A stretch of DNA of 29,953 nt from an uncultured Bacilli bacterium (GCA_947588975.1 CANQAF010000007.1:1-29953), one strand, 5' to 3'; shown: positions 1 through 8,492, counted from the first letter of the stretch. Numbers and translations: made by a program. The notes: generated by a model from the letters alone, not told the origin.

Positions 1-42
1 CCCCCCCCCGACCTTTTGTCAATATTATAGGCTATACTTGAC
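1..42. repeat. C9 homopolymer and imperfect palindrome at window edge
   Basis: The window opens with nine C residues, striking in such AT-rich DNA. Positions 18-42 then form an imperfect palindrome: GTCAA (18-22) pairs with TTGAC (38-42) and TATAG (26-30) with CTATA (32-36). It lies downstream of the prepilin gene's terminator. The C tract could be a sequencing or assembly edge effect or a real homopolymer; the palindrome could be an operator or a weak hairpin. I cannot assign a function. Confidence 0.4.
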
Positions 43-54
43 GCTTCTATATAC

Positions 55-79
55 AAAAAAGTGATATTTTCATATCACT
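55..79 (-). terminator. Rho-independent terminator of the prepilin gene
   Basis: Perfect 8-bp stem AGTGATAT (60-67) / ATATCACT (72-79) with a 4-base loop. Read on the minus strand it is followed by a run of T (A-run at 55-60). It starts 6 bases past the prepilin stop codon. Confidence 0.85.
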
Positions 80-85
80 AATTAC

Positions 86-571
86 CTATGGATTTAATGC
101 ATTATGTACAGTTGCTTTGGCTGTCTTCAAAAATTCAGACATTTCTTCTTCTGCTTTTACTGGTTTAGCAATTGCATTATCTAGGATTGCTTTTGCATGA
201 TCAGTATCTGTATATCCAACATGTTTTGCATAACTACTAAATTTTAATGAAGCAGCTACAACAATACCTTCATCATTGATTGCTACCCATCCAGACTCTG
301 GCTTTTCACCTTTTACTTGTATATTTTTTAAAGTATTATCTGTTACATCATAAACATTTGCTGCAACACCTTCATCAGTACCATTTTGTAATAAAGTAAT
401 GATTGGTGAATTTTCTACTGCTTCAATGTAACCATTCGCACTTGCTTCGGCTGCTCCTTTTCTTGCATCATCGATTACTCCCATAATCATTGGAGTTGCG
501 ATTAATGCAATGATTGCTAGAATAACAATAACTGCTAATAATTCAATTAATGTGAAGCCTTTCTTTTTCAT
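86..571 (-). CDS. Type IV prepilin-like protein (pseudopilin/ComGC-type leader)
   Basis: A 161-aa protein with a classical class III signal: MKKKG then FTLIELLAVIVILAI. The predicted prepilin peptidase cut is after G5, F6 would be methylated, and the conserved Glu is E10 (+5 of the mature protein). The hydrophobic helix spans about residues 6-28 and the rest is a small soluble pilin head. The ATG at 571 is chosen because AGGAGG sits just upstream; a start 12 codons earlier would place the ribosome binding site inside the gene. Pilins of this type form surface pili or DNA-uptake pseudopili after assembly by a PilB/PilC-type machine, none of which is in the window. It is monocistronic, between the valS terminator and its own. 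Residues 80-114 (TLKNI...KG.KP.SG.V) match residues 21-54 of the truncated protein at the right-hand edge, so both belong to one pilin family. Its particular partner or ligand is unknown. Confidence 0.85.
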   Translation of the reverse strand: MKKKGFTLIELLAVIVILAIIALIATPMIMGVIDDARKGAAEASANGYIEAVENSPIITLLQNGTDEGVAANVYDVTDNTLKNIQVKGEKPESGWVAINDEGIVVAASLKFSSYAKHVGYTDTDHAKAILDNAIAKPVKAEEEMSEFLKTAKATVHNALNP

Positions 572-610
572 AAACTTTCCTCCTAACCTATTCAATAGTA
601 TTTCCAAGAA

Positions 611-639
611 AAAAAGAGAATATACACAAATTCTCTTTA
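611..639 (-). terminator. Rho-independent terminator of the valS operon
   Basis: AAAGAGAA (613-620) and TTCTCTTT (631-638) form an 8-bp stem with a 10-base loop. On the minus strand it is followed by a T-run. The stem overlaps the valS stop codon (637-639). Confidence 0.8.
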
Positions 640-3183
640 TTTTTTTAATTCATTATATTTCTGAAGAACAATTTCTAATTCTTGTTTTTCTTTTTCTAAT
701 GTATTACGCTCATTATCTACTAAATTTTGTGGTGCCTTACTTACATAATTTTTATTTTCTAAAAGTGAAGTTCTTCTTTTAATATTTGCCTCTAATTTTT
801 CTTTTTCTTTTTGTAATAACTCTAGTTCTTTTTCTATATTTTGATTTTGATCAAATACAAAATATATTTCATAATTATCATTTTTAACACTACCATAATT
901 ATTAACTAGTTCATCTTTTTTAATTAATTGATCCTCATGAATTTTAAGCATATCTAAGATTAAAGAATCTCCATCAAAATATACTTTCGCATCTTTTGGT
1001 ACTTGATTTTCTAATTTATAAGTTCTTACCTTCGTGACAAATGCAATCATATTTTCTAAAGTTTTCATATCATTTTCATAAATTTCTTCTTTATGCTCAA
1101 CTGGATATGCACTAATCATAATAGATTCTTCATGGCCCGGTAACATTTGATAAATTTCTTCTGTTACATAAGGCATAAAAGGGTGTAATAATTTTAAGAT
1201 AGTTTCCAAAGTATCTCTCAATACTGTTTTGGTAGTTGTATTCATATGTGCTTTCGCAAGTTCGATATACCAATCACAAAAATCATTCCATACAAAATTA
1301 TAAATTTCAGTTCCTACCACATTAAATTCATATTGATCCATATGCTTTCTAACTGTCTTAATTAATTGGTTCTTTTTCGTCATAATCCATTTTTCAGAAA
1401 GTGTTAAATTTTCATAAGTAGCATCTTCTATTTTAAAATCTTCTAAATTCATTAAAACAAAACGGCTGGCATTCCATAATTTATTGATAAAATTCCATGT
1501 AGATTTCACTTTTTCTTCATCATAACGTAAATCCATACCAGGTGCCGAAGAAGTTGCTAAAAAGAAACGAAGAGCATCACATCCATACGTATCAATCACA
1601 TCCATTGGATCTACTCCATTTCCTAAGGATTTAGACATTTTTCTTCCTTGTTTATCACGAATGAGTCCATGAATGAAACAATCCTTAAAAGGACGTTGTC
1701 CAGTAAAATGTAGTCCTTGAAATGTCATACGGTTAACCCAAAATGGAATAATATCATATCCAGTCACTAAACATTGATTTGGATAATAACGTTTCAAATC
1801 TTCTGTTTCATCTGGAAAACCTAATGTACTAAATGGCCATAAAGCACTTGAAAACCATGTATCTAGTACATCTGGATCTTGTACCCAGCCTTCTTCTTTT
1901 GGTGCTTCTAAACCAACATATACTTGATCACCTTTATACCAAGCAGGGATTCTATGTCCCCACCATAACTGTCTTGAAATACACCAATCGTATGTAATTT
2001 CCATCCAATGATTCATCACTTTTTCAAAACGTTCTGGAACAAAATGCACTTTTGTAGTATCATTTTTTTGATTTTCTAGTACACGATCTGCCAAAGGTCT
2101 CATCTTAACAAACCATTGTTTTGATAAATAAGGCTCTATCATAACATCTGTTCTTTCACTATGACCCACACTATGTACCATTGGTTCTATTTGAATTAAA
2201 AGTCCTTGTTTTTCTAAATCTTCTACAACTTTTTTACGACATTCAAAACGATCTAATCCCTGATAACCTAAAGCATTTTCATTCATGGTACCATCTAAGT
2301 TCATAACAATAATTCGTTCTAGTTGATGACGATTTCCAACTTCAAAGTCATTTGGATCATGAGCAGGTGTAATTTTAACAACACCAGTTCCAAACTCTGG
2401 ATCAGCATGTTCATCTGCTATAACGGGAATTTTCTTATTTACAATTGGTAAAATAACATTTTTGCCAATAAATTGTTGATACCTTGAATCACTCGGATTT
2501 ACTGCTACGGCAGTATCTCCAAATAGTGTTTCTGGTCTTGTAGTAGCAACTTCTAAATAAGTATCACTATCCTCAATAAAATACTTAATATGGTAAAATG
2601 CCCCTTCTACTTCTTTATAGATAACTTCTTCTGTAGATAAAGCTGTCATAGCTTCAGGATCCCAGTTAATGATTCTCTCCCCTCGATAAATCAATCCTTC
2701 GTTATATAAATCTACAAATACTTTACGTACTGCCTTACTTAATCCATCATCTAAAGTAAAACGTTCCTTAGAATAATCCAAAGATAAACCTAATTTTTCC
2801 CATTGCTTATGAATATTTAAAGCATATTCTTCTTTCCAATCCCAAGCCACTTTAAGCCAATCTTCTCTTTCCATTTCGCGAGGTTGGATTCCTTGTTCTT
2901 TTAATTTTTTATCTACTTTTGCTTGCGTTGCAATTCCTGCATGGTCCATTCCAGGAAGCCATAAAGCATCATAACCATCCATACGTTTATAACGAATTAA
3001 TATATCTTGTAGTGTAGTATCCCATGCATGTCCTAAATGAAGTTTTCCAGTAACATTAGGAGGTGGGATCACAATACAGTATGGTTTTTTAGATAAATCT
3101 CCACTATTAAAATAACCTTTCTGTTTCCACATTTCATATTTATTTTTCTCAACTTCTAAATGATTATACTTTGTTTCTAGCAT
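637..3183 (-). CDS. valS: Valyl-tRNA synthetase
   Basis: An 848-aa class Ia aminoacyl-tRNA synthetase that charges tRNA-Val with valine in the cytoplasm, with a CP1 editing domain that hydrolyses Thr-tRNA-Val. Visible signatures are the HIGH motif as HLGH at residues 49-52, preceded by the ValRS-typical PPPNVTGKL, and KMSKS at 515-519. The last 65 or so residues are Lys/Glu/Leu-rich and form the C-terminal coiled-coil arm typical of bacterial ValRS. The length is slightly below the usual 870-950 residues but no motif is missing. The ATG at 3183 is preferred over an in-frame ATG 15 codons upstream because an AGGAGA ribosome binding site lies 8 bases before it. It is the last gene of a three-gene operon and overlaps the 3' end of the preceding gene by 7 bases, which suggests translational coupling. 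The T-box leader at 4436-4667 controls the operon. Confidence 0.97.
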   Translation of the reverse strand: MLETKYNHLEVEKNKYEMWKQKGYFNSGDLSKKPYCIVIPPPNVTGKLHLGHAWDTTLQDILIRYKRMDGYDALWLPGMDHAGIATQAKVDKKLKEQGIQPREMEREDWLKVAWDWKEEYALNIHKQWEKLGLSLDYSKERFTLDDGLSKAVRKVFVDLYNEGLIYRGERIINWDPEAMTALSTEEVIYKEVEGAFYHIKYFIEDSDTYLEVATTRPETLFGDTAVAVNPSDSRYQQFIGKNVILPIVNKKIPVIADEHADPEFGTGVVKITPAHDPNDFEVGNRHQLERIIVMNLDGTMNENALGYQGLDRFECRKKVVEDLEKQGLLIQIEPMVHSVGHSERTDVMIEPYLSKQWFVKMRPLADRVLENQKNDTTKVHFVPERFEKVMNHWMEITYDWCISRQLWWGHRIPAWYKGDQVYVGLEAPKEEGWVQDPDVLDTWFSSALWPFSTLGFPDETEDLKRYYPNQCLVTGYDIIPFWVNRMTFQGLHFTGQRPFKDCFIHGLIRDKQGRKMSKSLGNGVDPMDVIDTYGCDALRFFLATSSAPGMDLRYDEEKVKSTWNFINKLWNASRFVLMNLEDFKIEDATYENLTLSEKWIMTKKNQLIKTVRKHMDQYEFNVVGTEIYNFVWNDFCDWYIELAKAHMNTTTKTVLRDTLETILKLLHPFMPYVTEEIYQMLPGHEESIMISAYPVEHKEEIYENDMKTLENMIAFVTKVRTYKLENQVPKDAKVYFDGDSLILDMLKIHEDQLIKKDELVNNYGSVKNDNYEIYFVFDQNQNIEKELELLQKEKEKLEANIKRRTSLLENKNYVSKAPQNLVDNERNTLEKEKQELEIVLQKYNELKK

Positions 3184-3674
3184 ATTGTTTTCTCCTTTAC
3201 TTTTTGTTGAAATGCCTGTAATCCACATAATGTATTTTCTTTACAAATTCGTTTACTCATCAAACAATCGATTGCTTCTTGGATAGACATAATAGAAGCT
3301 TGCCATTGATACATATGTCTTTGCATTTCAAAAAATGTTTGATCAAAAGAAATCATACATGTATAAAATTCTTTTACATATTCTAAATATTTTTTTCGCA
3401 TCGTATTGTTATGTGTTTCAAATATAAATCCATAGTTAATTGTACGAATTAATTCTTCTATTTTATTTGGGTCAAATACAATATTCGTCATTTCATGTAA
3501 TTGTGTGATAAATTCATCACTTGATTGAGTAGTAACTGTTGGAACATATATTTCGTCATCCCATTGATATAACAAGATATGATTATTTTGATCATAAAAA
3601 ATCATTTTCTTCTTTATAATAGTATCTTCTTTTAAATTACGATATTGTTTTCCTTTTAATATAACTGTATCCAT
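3177..3674 (-). CDS. Uncharacterised 165-aa protein encoded between an HD hydrolase and valS
   Basis: I do not recognise a family with confidence. The protein is 165 aa, soluble, without signal peptide or membrane segment. Its N-terminal third alternates short beta-like stretches (MIFYDQNNHILLYQWDDE) that superficially resemble the start of a NUDIX fold, but there is no Nudix box, so that is only a weak guess. The C-terminal half is helical with scattered Cys residues. The ATG at 3674 has a perfect AGGAGG at 3679-3684, which overlaps the stop codon of the upstream HD gene. Its 3' end overlaps the valS start. It is therefore expressed under the valine T-box with valS. A role in tRNA or amino-acid metabolism is a guess from position only. 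Confidence 0.75.
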   Translation of the reverse strand: MDTVILKGKQYRNLKEDTIIKKKMIFYDQNNHILLYQWDDEIYVPTVTTQSSDEFITQLHEMTNIVFDPNKIEELIRTINYGFIFETHNNTMRKKYLEYVKEFYTCMISFDQTFFEMQRHMYQWQASIMSIQEAIDCLMSKRICKENTLCGLQAFQQKVKEKTIC

Positions 3675-3682
3675 AAAACCTC

Positions 3683-4435
3683 CTATTGTTCAACTGCTTT
3701 ACATTTTTCCTGAAGATAATTTAAAAGTGTTTCCTTGATCATTGAAATTTGTTTTTCTTGTGGAAAATTAGTTTCTAACAATTTTAATTTCTTTTCGATA
3801 ATTTTTTTATTTTGTAACCATCGATAAGTATACAAAAAATTTAGATCAAAAAGAAATGCTAACTGTCGTAAAATTGAATCTTCATCACAATTGCGCATAT
3901 ATTGATTTTGACATAATTGATGTTTTAAGATCGAAGATATAAAATGCGTATTCAAAGTTGGATTTTTTGTCAAAATTTTATTATTTTGCTCTATCATAAT
4001 GTCTAGTTTATCAGCATCACGAATGATTTTAGAAAATAGGATTTCTTTTTCATTCATATGTTCTTCCATATATAATTTACTGTGATTTTGAATGGATTTA
4101 CAAATGATATTTTGTATTTCTATATTATCAGAAAGAATAGTTATAAATTGATCTTGAATTAATTTTACCCCTAAATCTGCATGATCAATAGACTTTTGAT
4201 CTTCATAAGTTCCATATTCTGTCCACTGCGTAAATCTTCCAATATCATGATAAAGACCTATTATACTAGCTAATTTTTGATCTTCTTCATTCAAATGGAG
4301 CGATTTTGCAATTTCATATGCATAATTCATAACTCGAAAAGAATGATGAAATTTTCCCATAATAGCAGGTTCTTTCATATCAAATGTTTTAACATATTCT
4401 ATAAATTTTTTACGACAGTTAGAAACATCTATCAT
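3683..4435 (-). CDS. HD-domain metal-dependent phosphohydrolase
   Basis: A 250-aa cytoplasmic protein. The HD signature is clear: His at 30-31, the HD pair at 63-64 in YHDIGRF, and the distal Asp in RDADKLD (about 140-142). These are the H...HD...D metal ligands of the HD superfamily, which hydrolyses phosphomonoesters or phosphodiesters, often of nucleotides. There is no RelA-like or GGDEF domain and the substrate cannot be read from sequence. The start ATG at 4435 has AAGGAG 8 bases upstream. It is the first gene of the operon with the unknown 165-aa gene and valS, directly after the T-box terminator, so it should be induced when tRNA-Val is uncharged. The C-terminal 100 residues are poorly conserved to my eye. 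Confidence 0.85.
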   Translation of the reverse strand: MIDVSNCRKKFIEYVKTFDMKEPAIMGKFHHSFRVMNYAYEIAKSLHLNEEDQKLASIIGLYHDIGRFTQWTEYGTYEDQKSIDHADLGVKLIQDQFITILSDNIEIQNIICKSIQNHSKLYMEEHMNEKEILFSKIIRDADKLDIMIEQNNKILTKNPTLNTHFISSILKHQLCQNQYMRNCDEDSILRQLAFLFDLNFLYTYRWLQNKKIIEKKLKLLETNFPQEKQISMIKETLLNYLQEKCKAVEQ

Positions 4436-4667
4436 AAAATCCTCTCCTTAAAAAAATCATCACATCCTAGATAAGGACGTGATGACGTGGTACCACCTTA
4501 ATTCATAACTTAAGTTATCTTAAATCTTTAACGCAGATGAACGAAATATTTTACTAGATTTCAAATATTTAGCTCCCAAGCTACCTTCTAATAGTGATCC
4601 AATCTGTTTTCACCATCCACAGACTCTCTATATGGAATTCTATTATACTCCTCTTGTTCAAAGCTTT
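4436..4667 (-). promoter_or_regulatory. T-box riboswitch leader, valine type
   Basis: On the minus strand the T-box core reads AAGGTGGTACCACG (4486-4499), close to the consensus AGGGTGGNACCGCG that base-pairs with the acceptor end of uncharged tRNA. It is followed by a strong terminator: an 11-bp stem 4457-4467/4475-4485 with a T-run at 4450-4456. Upstream is a Stem I-like region with a GGTGAAAAC apical segment (near 4605-4613) and a GGGAGC element. The segment AAGGTAGC near 4577-4584 offers GUA as specifier codon, which agrees with the downstream valS. The specifier is inferred by eye without folding. Function: antitermination when tRNA-Val is uncharged. Confidence 0.9.
4450..4485 (-). terminator. 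Regulated terminator of the valine T-box
   Basis: TCATCACATCC (4457-4467) pairs with GGACGTGATGA (4475-4485), with one wobble pair and a 7-base loop. Seven T follow on the minus strand. It lies just 5' of the ribosome binding site of the HD gene. Confidence 0.88.
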
Positions 4668-4673
4668 TATAAC

Positions 4674-4702
4674 ATTATATTCGGAAATGATGTATTTGTC
4701 AA
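4674..4702 (-). promoter_or_regulatory. Sigma-A promoter of the T-box/HD/valS operon
   Basis: Consensus TTGACA (4697-4702) and TATAAT (4674-4679) separated by exactly 17 bases on the minus strand. The -35 box includes the TGA stop codon of the upstream SpoIID-like gene. Confidence 0.92.
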
Positions 4703-5973
4703 TGTGTTAAATTTGTTCCAGGATAATAATGGGATAATATTTGATCATAACTGTATCCAGCGTTGGCCATACCGTTTGCTCCATATTGGCTCATTCCAAC
4801 ACCATGACCCCATCCACGCGTTGTAATCACTAAATTCCCATCAGCGATGGATAAATCAAAATCTGCAGAACTCAGATTCAACAAATGTCTTAAATCTACA
4901 CCTTGATAAATTTGATTTTGAATACGTACTTCTGAAACTCTACCACTTTCATTACGACTTAATATTTCAATATCTCCTTCTTGTAAATCTGTAATACCGA
5001 ATAATTGTAAAATCTGATTCATGTCTTTATATTCTGTTTTTAAATAAAATGTCGTATTGATATCATAATTGGAATCTACACTTTGTAAATAAGGTACTTC
5101 ATAACCCCATACATTACGGGCAGCTTCTGTTTTACCATTACTTGTAGAATGATAAACTGCATCAATATAATTTCCATTATAACGTAGTACCTCTCCTTCT
5201 GTACTTTGTACTGCATCTTTCACCTTTTGATAATACACTTCAAAAGAAGTTCCCCACATATTACGTAATTGGTCTTCATCATAATAAACTTGAGTATCTA
5301 CAGTGTCAGTTAATTGTTTACCTTCTTCCACATACTTAAGAGCATATGTACGTGCTAATACAGCTTGTGCTTGTAAAGCCGCGCTAGAAAAGGAAGCAGG
5401 CATTTCTGCTGCAACTACCCCTACTACATAATCTTCAAGAGAAAGCGTTACAGGAATTCCACTACGATAAATCGTAATTGGATTTATGATCACTGGCTCT
5501 TCGATAGATGAAGTATCTGGTACTTTATATGATGATTCTGGCATTTCTTCTGGCATAGGTGTAAAAGATGGTATTTCGGGTTTGCTACTAGATAATTCTT
5601 CTTGTGGAGTTTCTTCTGGAATTTTTAATGGTTCGCTTGGTGATACCGGTTTTACTTCGATATCATTAGGCCATTCAGTATCTGTAACAACATGAGTCAT
5701 TGCAGGCGATGTATAGATATTGGCATCCATTTTATTTGTACTTTGATAATCACCTAATAATAAAGATGCAATTACAATTCCACTGGCAAGAATAACTACT
5801 TTTTTCCCATGAAAATTAATTTTATTTTTAAATAACCAATCTACAATTTGATCTTTCCATTTTCCAGTTTTTATATTTTCAAAAAATTCTTTACTAAATT
5901 CATAATGATAAGAAATATAACAATATAATACTTCTTCCCCATTTTCTTGTTTGATTTGAATAGATTCTAACAT
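4699..5973 (-). CDS. SpoIID/LytB-domain membrane-anchored peptidoglycan lytic enzyme
   Basis: A 424-aa protein. Residues 1-58 are cytoplasmic and basic, 59-75 form one membrane segment, and about 76-165 are a Pro/Glu/Ser-rich spacer. The rest is a SpoIID domain: SLEDYVVGVVAAEMP with the likely catalytic E190, then QAQAVLARTYAL, YHSTSNGKTE, and the C-terminal RGWGHGVGMSQYGANGM. SpoIID is a lytic transglycosylase that cuts denuded glycan strands during forespore engulfment in Bacillus; relatives without sporulation partners also occur. It is longer than Bacillus SpoIID (about 340 aa) because of the spacer. The ribosome binding site is weak (GGTGA 7 bases before ATG). No SpoIIM, SpoIIP or SpoIIQ gene is adjacent. 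It lies between clpC, which ends in a terminator, and the valine T-box promoter, so it is probably monocistronic. Confidence 0.88.
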   Translation of the reverse strand: MLESIQIKQENGEEVLYCYISYHYEFSKEFFENIKTGKWKDQIVDWLFKNKINFHGKKVVILASGIVIASLLLGDYQSTNKMDANIYTSPAMTHVVTDTEWPNDIEVKPVSPSEPLKIPEETPQEELSSSKPEIPSFTPMPEEMPESSYKVPDTSSIEEPVIINPITIYRSGIPVTLSLEDYVVGVVAAEMPASFSSAALQAQAVLARTYALKYVEEGKQLTDTVDTQVYYDEDQLRNMWGTSFEVYYQKVKDAVQSTEGEVLRYNGNYIDAVYHSTSNGKTEAARNVWGYEVPYLQSVDSNYDINTTFYLKTEYKDMNQILQLFGITDLQEGDIEILSRNESGRVSEVRIQNQIYQGVDLRHLLNLSSADFDLSIADGNLVITTRGWGHGVGMSQYGANGMANAGYSYDQILSHYYPGTNLTH

Positions 5974-6004
5974 AGCAATTCACCATTACTAGTATGGAAA
6001 TAAC

Positions 6005-6029
6005 AGAAAAAAGAATACTTTGTATTCTT
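6005..6029 (-). terminator. Rho-independent terminator of clpC
   Basis: Perfect 8-bp stem AAGAATAC (6011-6018) / GTATTCTT (6022-6029) with a 3-base loop, followed on the minus strand by six T. It starts 2 bases after the clpC stop codon. Confidence 0.85.
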
Positions 6030-6031
6030 CT

Positions 6032-8350
6032 TTATCTTACCTTTTCTTTTAGTAATGTATGAATTTCGATGTTATGATTTCCTGCAATAATTTGATCGAT
6101 AATTTGATTTTCTATTTTATCTTTGATTATTTTGTCAATTTTACGAGCACCAAATTCATTATAATTTGATAATGTACAAATTTCTTCCATTATGCAAGGT
6201 TTCATTTGAATGGTAATATTTTTTCTTGCATATTTTTCTTTTAAGGATTTTATTTTTGAATGAATCACTTCCATAATATTTTCTTTCGTTAATGAATGGA
6301 ATACAATTACATTATCAATACGATTTACAAATGCAACACTAAAATTTTCTTTTAATTTACTCATATAAGTATCTTGTGTTGCTTCATGAAATCCAACATG
6401 AATATCTGAGAAACCAATATTTGAAGTCATTAAAATAATAACATGATCAAAACGAATCTCTTTTCCACTAGCATCTTTGACTTTTCCATTTTCTAAAATT
6501 TGAAAAAATAAATGAATAATATTTGGATGTGCTTTTTCTATTTCATCTAAAATTAAAACAGAATATGGTTTGTTACGAACTTCTTCCAAAATATTATGAT
6601 TGTCATCATATCCTACATATCCTGGAGGTGCTCCAATAATTTTACTAATCGAATGTGCCTCGGCATATTCACTCATATCCAAACGAATCACATTTTCTTT
6701 TCCAACCAAGCACTCTCCAAATAAAGTAGAAAGTTTCGTTTTCCCTACTCCAGATGGTCCCATAAACAACATAGAATAGCACTCATGTTCATAGAATCCC
6801 AATTTAATTTTTTTAGTAATATGAGATAACTCTTCTATAGCATGATCTTGGCCGATAATATTGGATTTCAATTTTTTTTCAAGTGCTACAATCATTTTTT
6901 TGTTATCTGACAATAATTCATACACAGGTATTTTAGTCTTTAAATGAATGACTTCAGCAATATCTTCTTTTGTCACTAATTTTCTATTTTTTTGATATAA
7001 CTTTAATTCCAATCGATTCATTTCATCTAAATATTGATTTTCATCTTCTTTTAATGCAGAAGCTTTTTCAAAATCATGACGAATCACTGCGCTATTCTTT
7101 TGAATAATTAATTCTTCTACTTTCTTCTTTAATTGATTATATTTTTTAATATCTTTATTTTCTTTTAAACTAACTTTAGCACACACTTCATCTAATATAT
7201 CAATCGAACGATCTGGTTCATTACGATCATAAATATATTTATTAGATAAATCGATAATTAAATCAATCATATCTTCATTTAATTCAACAAAGTGGTACTT
7301 TTCATAAATGGTTTTTAACTTCATTAAAATATCTTTGACAATTTCTCTAGATGGAATATCTACCACAATCTTTTGAAAACGTCTTTCTAAAGCTCCATCT
7401 TTTTCAATGTATTTTTTATATTCTGCTGTTGTAGTTGCACCAATACAACGTAATTTATTACGAGCTAATGCTGGTTTAAAAATATTAGAGGCATCAATTG
7501 CTCCTTCTGCACCACCGGCTCCAACCAATGTATGTATTTCGTCAATAAATAAGATAATATCATCGTTTTCTTCTACTTCTTTTAATATTTTACGCATACG
7601 TTCTTCAAATTCACCACGATATTTAGTTCCTGCTACAGCAGATGCCATATCTAAACTAATAATACGTTTATTTCTTAATGGCATTGGTACCTCTCCATTT
7701 ACAATTAAACGTGAAAGTTCTTCTACGATAGCAGTCTTCCCAACCCCTGCTTCCCCAATCAATAATGGATTATTTTTAGTTCTCCTAGACAATACTTCCA
7801 ACACTCGTTTAATTTCTTCATCTCTACCAATTACAGGATCTAACTCGCCATTCTGTGCCTTCAAAGTTAAATCAATTCCTAATTCCTCTAATAATAGTTT
7901 TTTATTCTTTTTATGTTTTTTAGGAGTTGTTAAATGATACGCGAATTCAGAATATAATTGATCTATATCAATATTCATCCCCATCAAAATGCGAATTGCA
8001 ACGCCCTCTCCTTCTTCTAACATACTTGAAAATAAATGTTCCAAAGTAACTTCTCCATTATTGTTTTCTTTACTATCTATAATGGCATTTTCAATAATAC
8101 GTTTCAAAAGAGGAGTACGCAAATAGTACTCATTTGCTTGACTTCCTACACCAATAATAGATATAATTTCCTCTTTAAATTGATGATATTCCAGTCCATA
8201 TTCCTTAAGTTTATGAGAAACACTATTCTCTTTTTTTAAGATCGCTAATAATAAATGTTCACTTCCTACATATGGATGTTTTAAATCATACATTTCTTTT
8301 TTTGCTAATGCTAAAATTTTTCTTGCTTCTTCTGTAAAATTTCCATACAT
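6032..8350 (-). CDS. clpC: ATP-dependent Clp protease ATPase subunit ClpC
   Basis: A 772-aa Hsp100 unfoldase that feeds substrates to ClpP. Domains in order: Clp N-terminal repeats (1-140); AAA+ D1 with Walker A GEAGVGKT (199-206), Walker B IILFIDEIH (265-273) and arginine finger region LERRF (321-325); a linker with a UVR-like segment (about 420-440), which marks ClpC rather than ClpB; AAA+ D2 with Walker A GPSGVGKT (531-538), Walker B VLILDEIEKA (598-607) and R678. VGF at 652-654 fits the tripeptide that docks on ClpP. It is some 40 residues shorter than typical ClpC (about 810), mostly in the inter-domain linkers and C-terminal tail. GAGGAG precedes the ATG at 8350. In Bacillus clpC follows ctsR-mcsA-mcsB; here it is alone with its own promoter, so the CtsR/McsB arginine-phosphorylation module is not linked. 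Confidence 0.95.
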   Translation of the reverse strand: MYGNFTEEARKILALAKKEMYDLKHPYVGSEHLLLAILKKENSVSHKLKEYGLEYHQFKEEIISIIGVGSQANEYYLRTPLLKRIIENAIIDSKENNNGEVTLEHLFSSMLEEGEGVAIRILMGMNIDIDQLYSEFAYHLTTPKKHKKNKKLLLEELGIDLTLKAQNGELDPVIGRDEEIKRVLEVLSRRTKNNPLLIGEAGVGKTAIVEELSRLIVNGEVPMPLRNKRIISLDMASAVAGTKYRGEFEERMRKILKEVEENDDIILFIDEIHTLVGAGGAEGAIDASNIFKPALARNKLRCIGATTTAEYKKYIEKDGALERRFQKIVVDIPSREIVKDILMKLKTIYEKYHFVELNEDMIDLIIDLSNKYIYDRNEPDRSIDILDEVCAKVSLKENKDIKKYNQLKKKVEELIIQKNSAVIRHDFEKASALKEDENQYLDEMNRLELKLYQKNRKLVTKEDIAEVIHLKTKIPVYELLSDNKKMIVALEKKLKSNIIGQDHAIEELSHITKKIKLGFYEHECYSMLFMGPSGVGKTKLSTLFGECLVGKENVIRLDMSEYAEAHSISKIIGAPPGYVGYDDNHNILEEVRNKPYSVLILDEIEKAHPNIIHLFFQILENGKVKDASGKEIRFDHVIILMTSNIGFSDIHVGFHEATQDTYMSKLKENFSVAFVNRIDNVIVFHSLTKENIMEVIHSKIKSLKEKYARKNITIQMKPCIMEEICTLSNYNEFGARKIDKIIKDKIENQIIDQIIAGNHNIEIHTLLKEKVR

Positions 8351-8440
8351 CCGATTTCATCTCCTCTATTTATTCTATGTATATAATGATACAATCACCT
8401 ATATTTTAATCAACAATTTACTTCTTTTTTCATTTTTTCT

Positions 8441-8468
8441 CTTATATTAATAAAAATAAATATGTCAA
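8441..8468 (-). promoter_or_regulatory. Probable sigma-A promoter of clpC
   Basis: TTGACA (8463-8468) and TATAAG (8441-8446) with a 16-base spacer on the minus strand. The -35 box is embedded in the T-run of the preceding gene's terminator. No CtsR-type direct heptad repeat was recognised by eye between it and the clpC start. Confidence 0.6.
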
Positions 8469-8492
8469 AAAAAATCAATCGTTAGATTGATT
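8467..8492 (-). terminator. Rho-independent terminator of the sigma factor gene
   Basis: Perfect 8-bp stem AATCAATC (8473-8480) / GATTGATT (8485-8492) with loop GTTA, then a run of eight T on the minus strand. Confidence 0.88.

Noticed and set aside
7407..7937. Long open frame (176 codons) on the plus strand
   Set aside because: Antisense to the conserved Walker regions of clpC; Ser/Pro/Ile-rich translation with no domain and no ribosome binding site. A shadow of the real gene.
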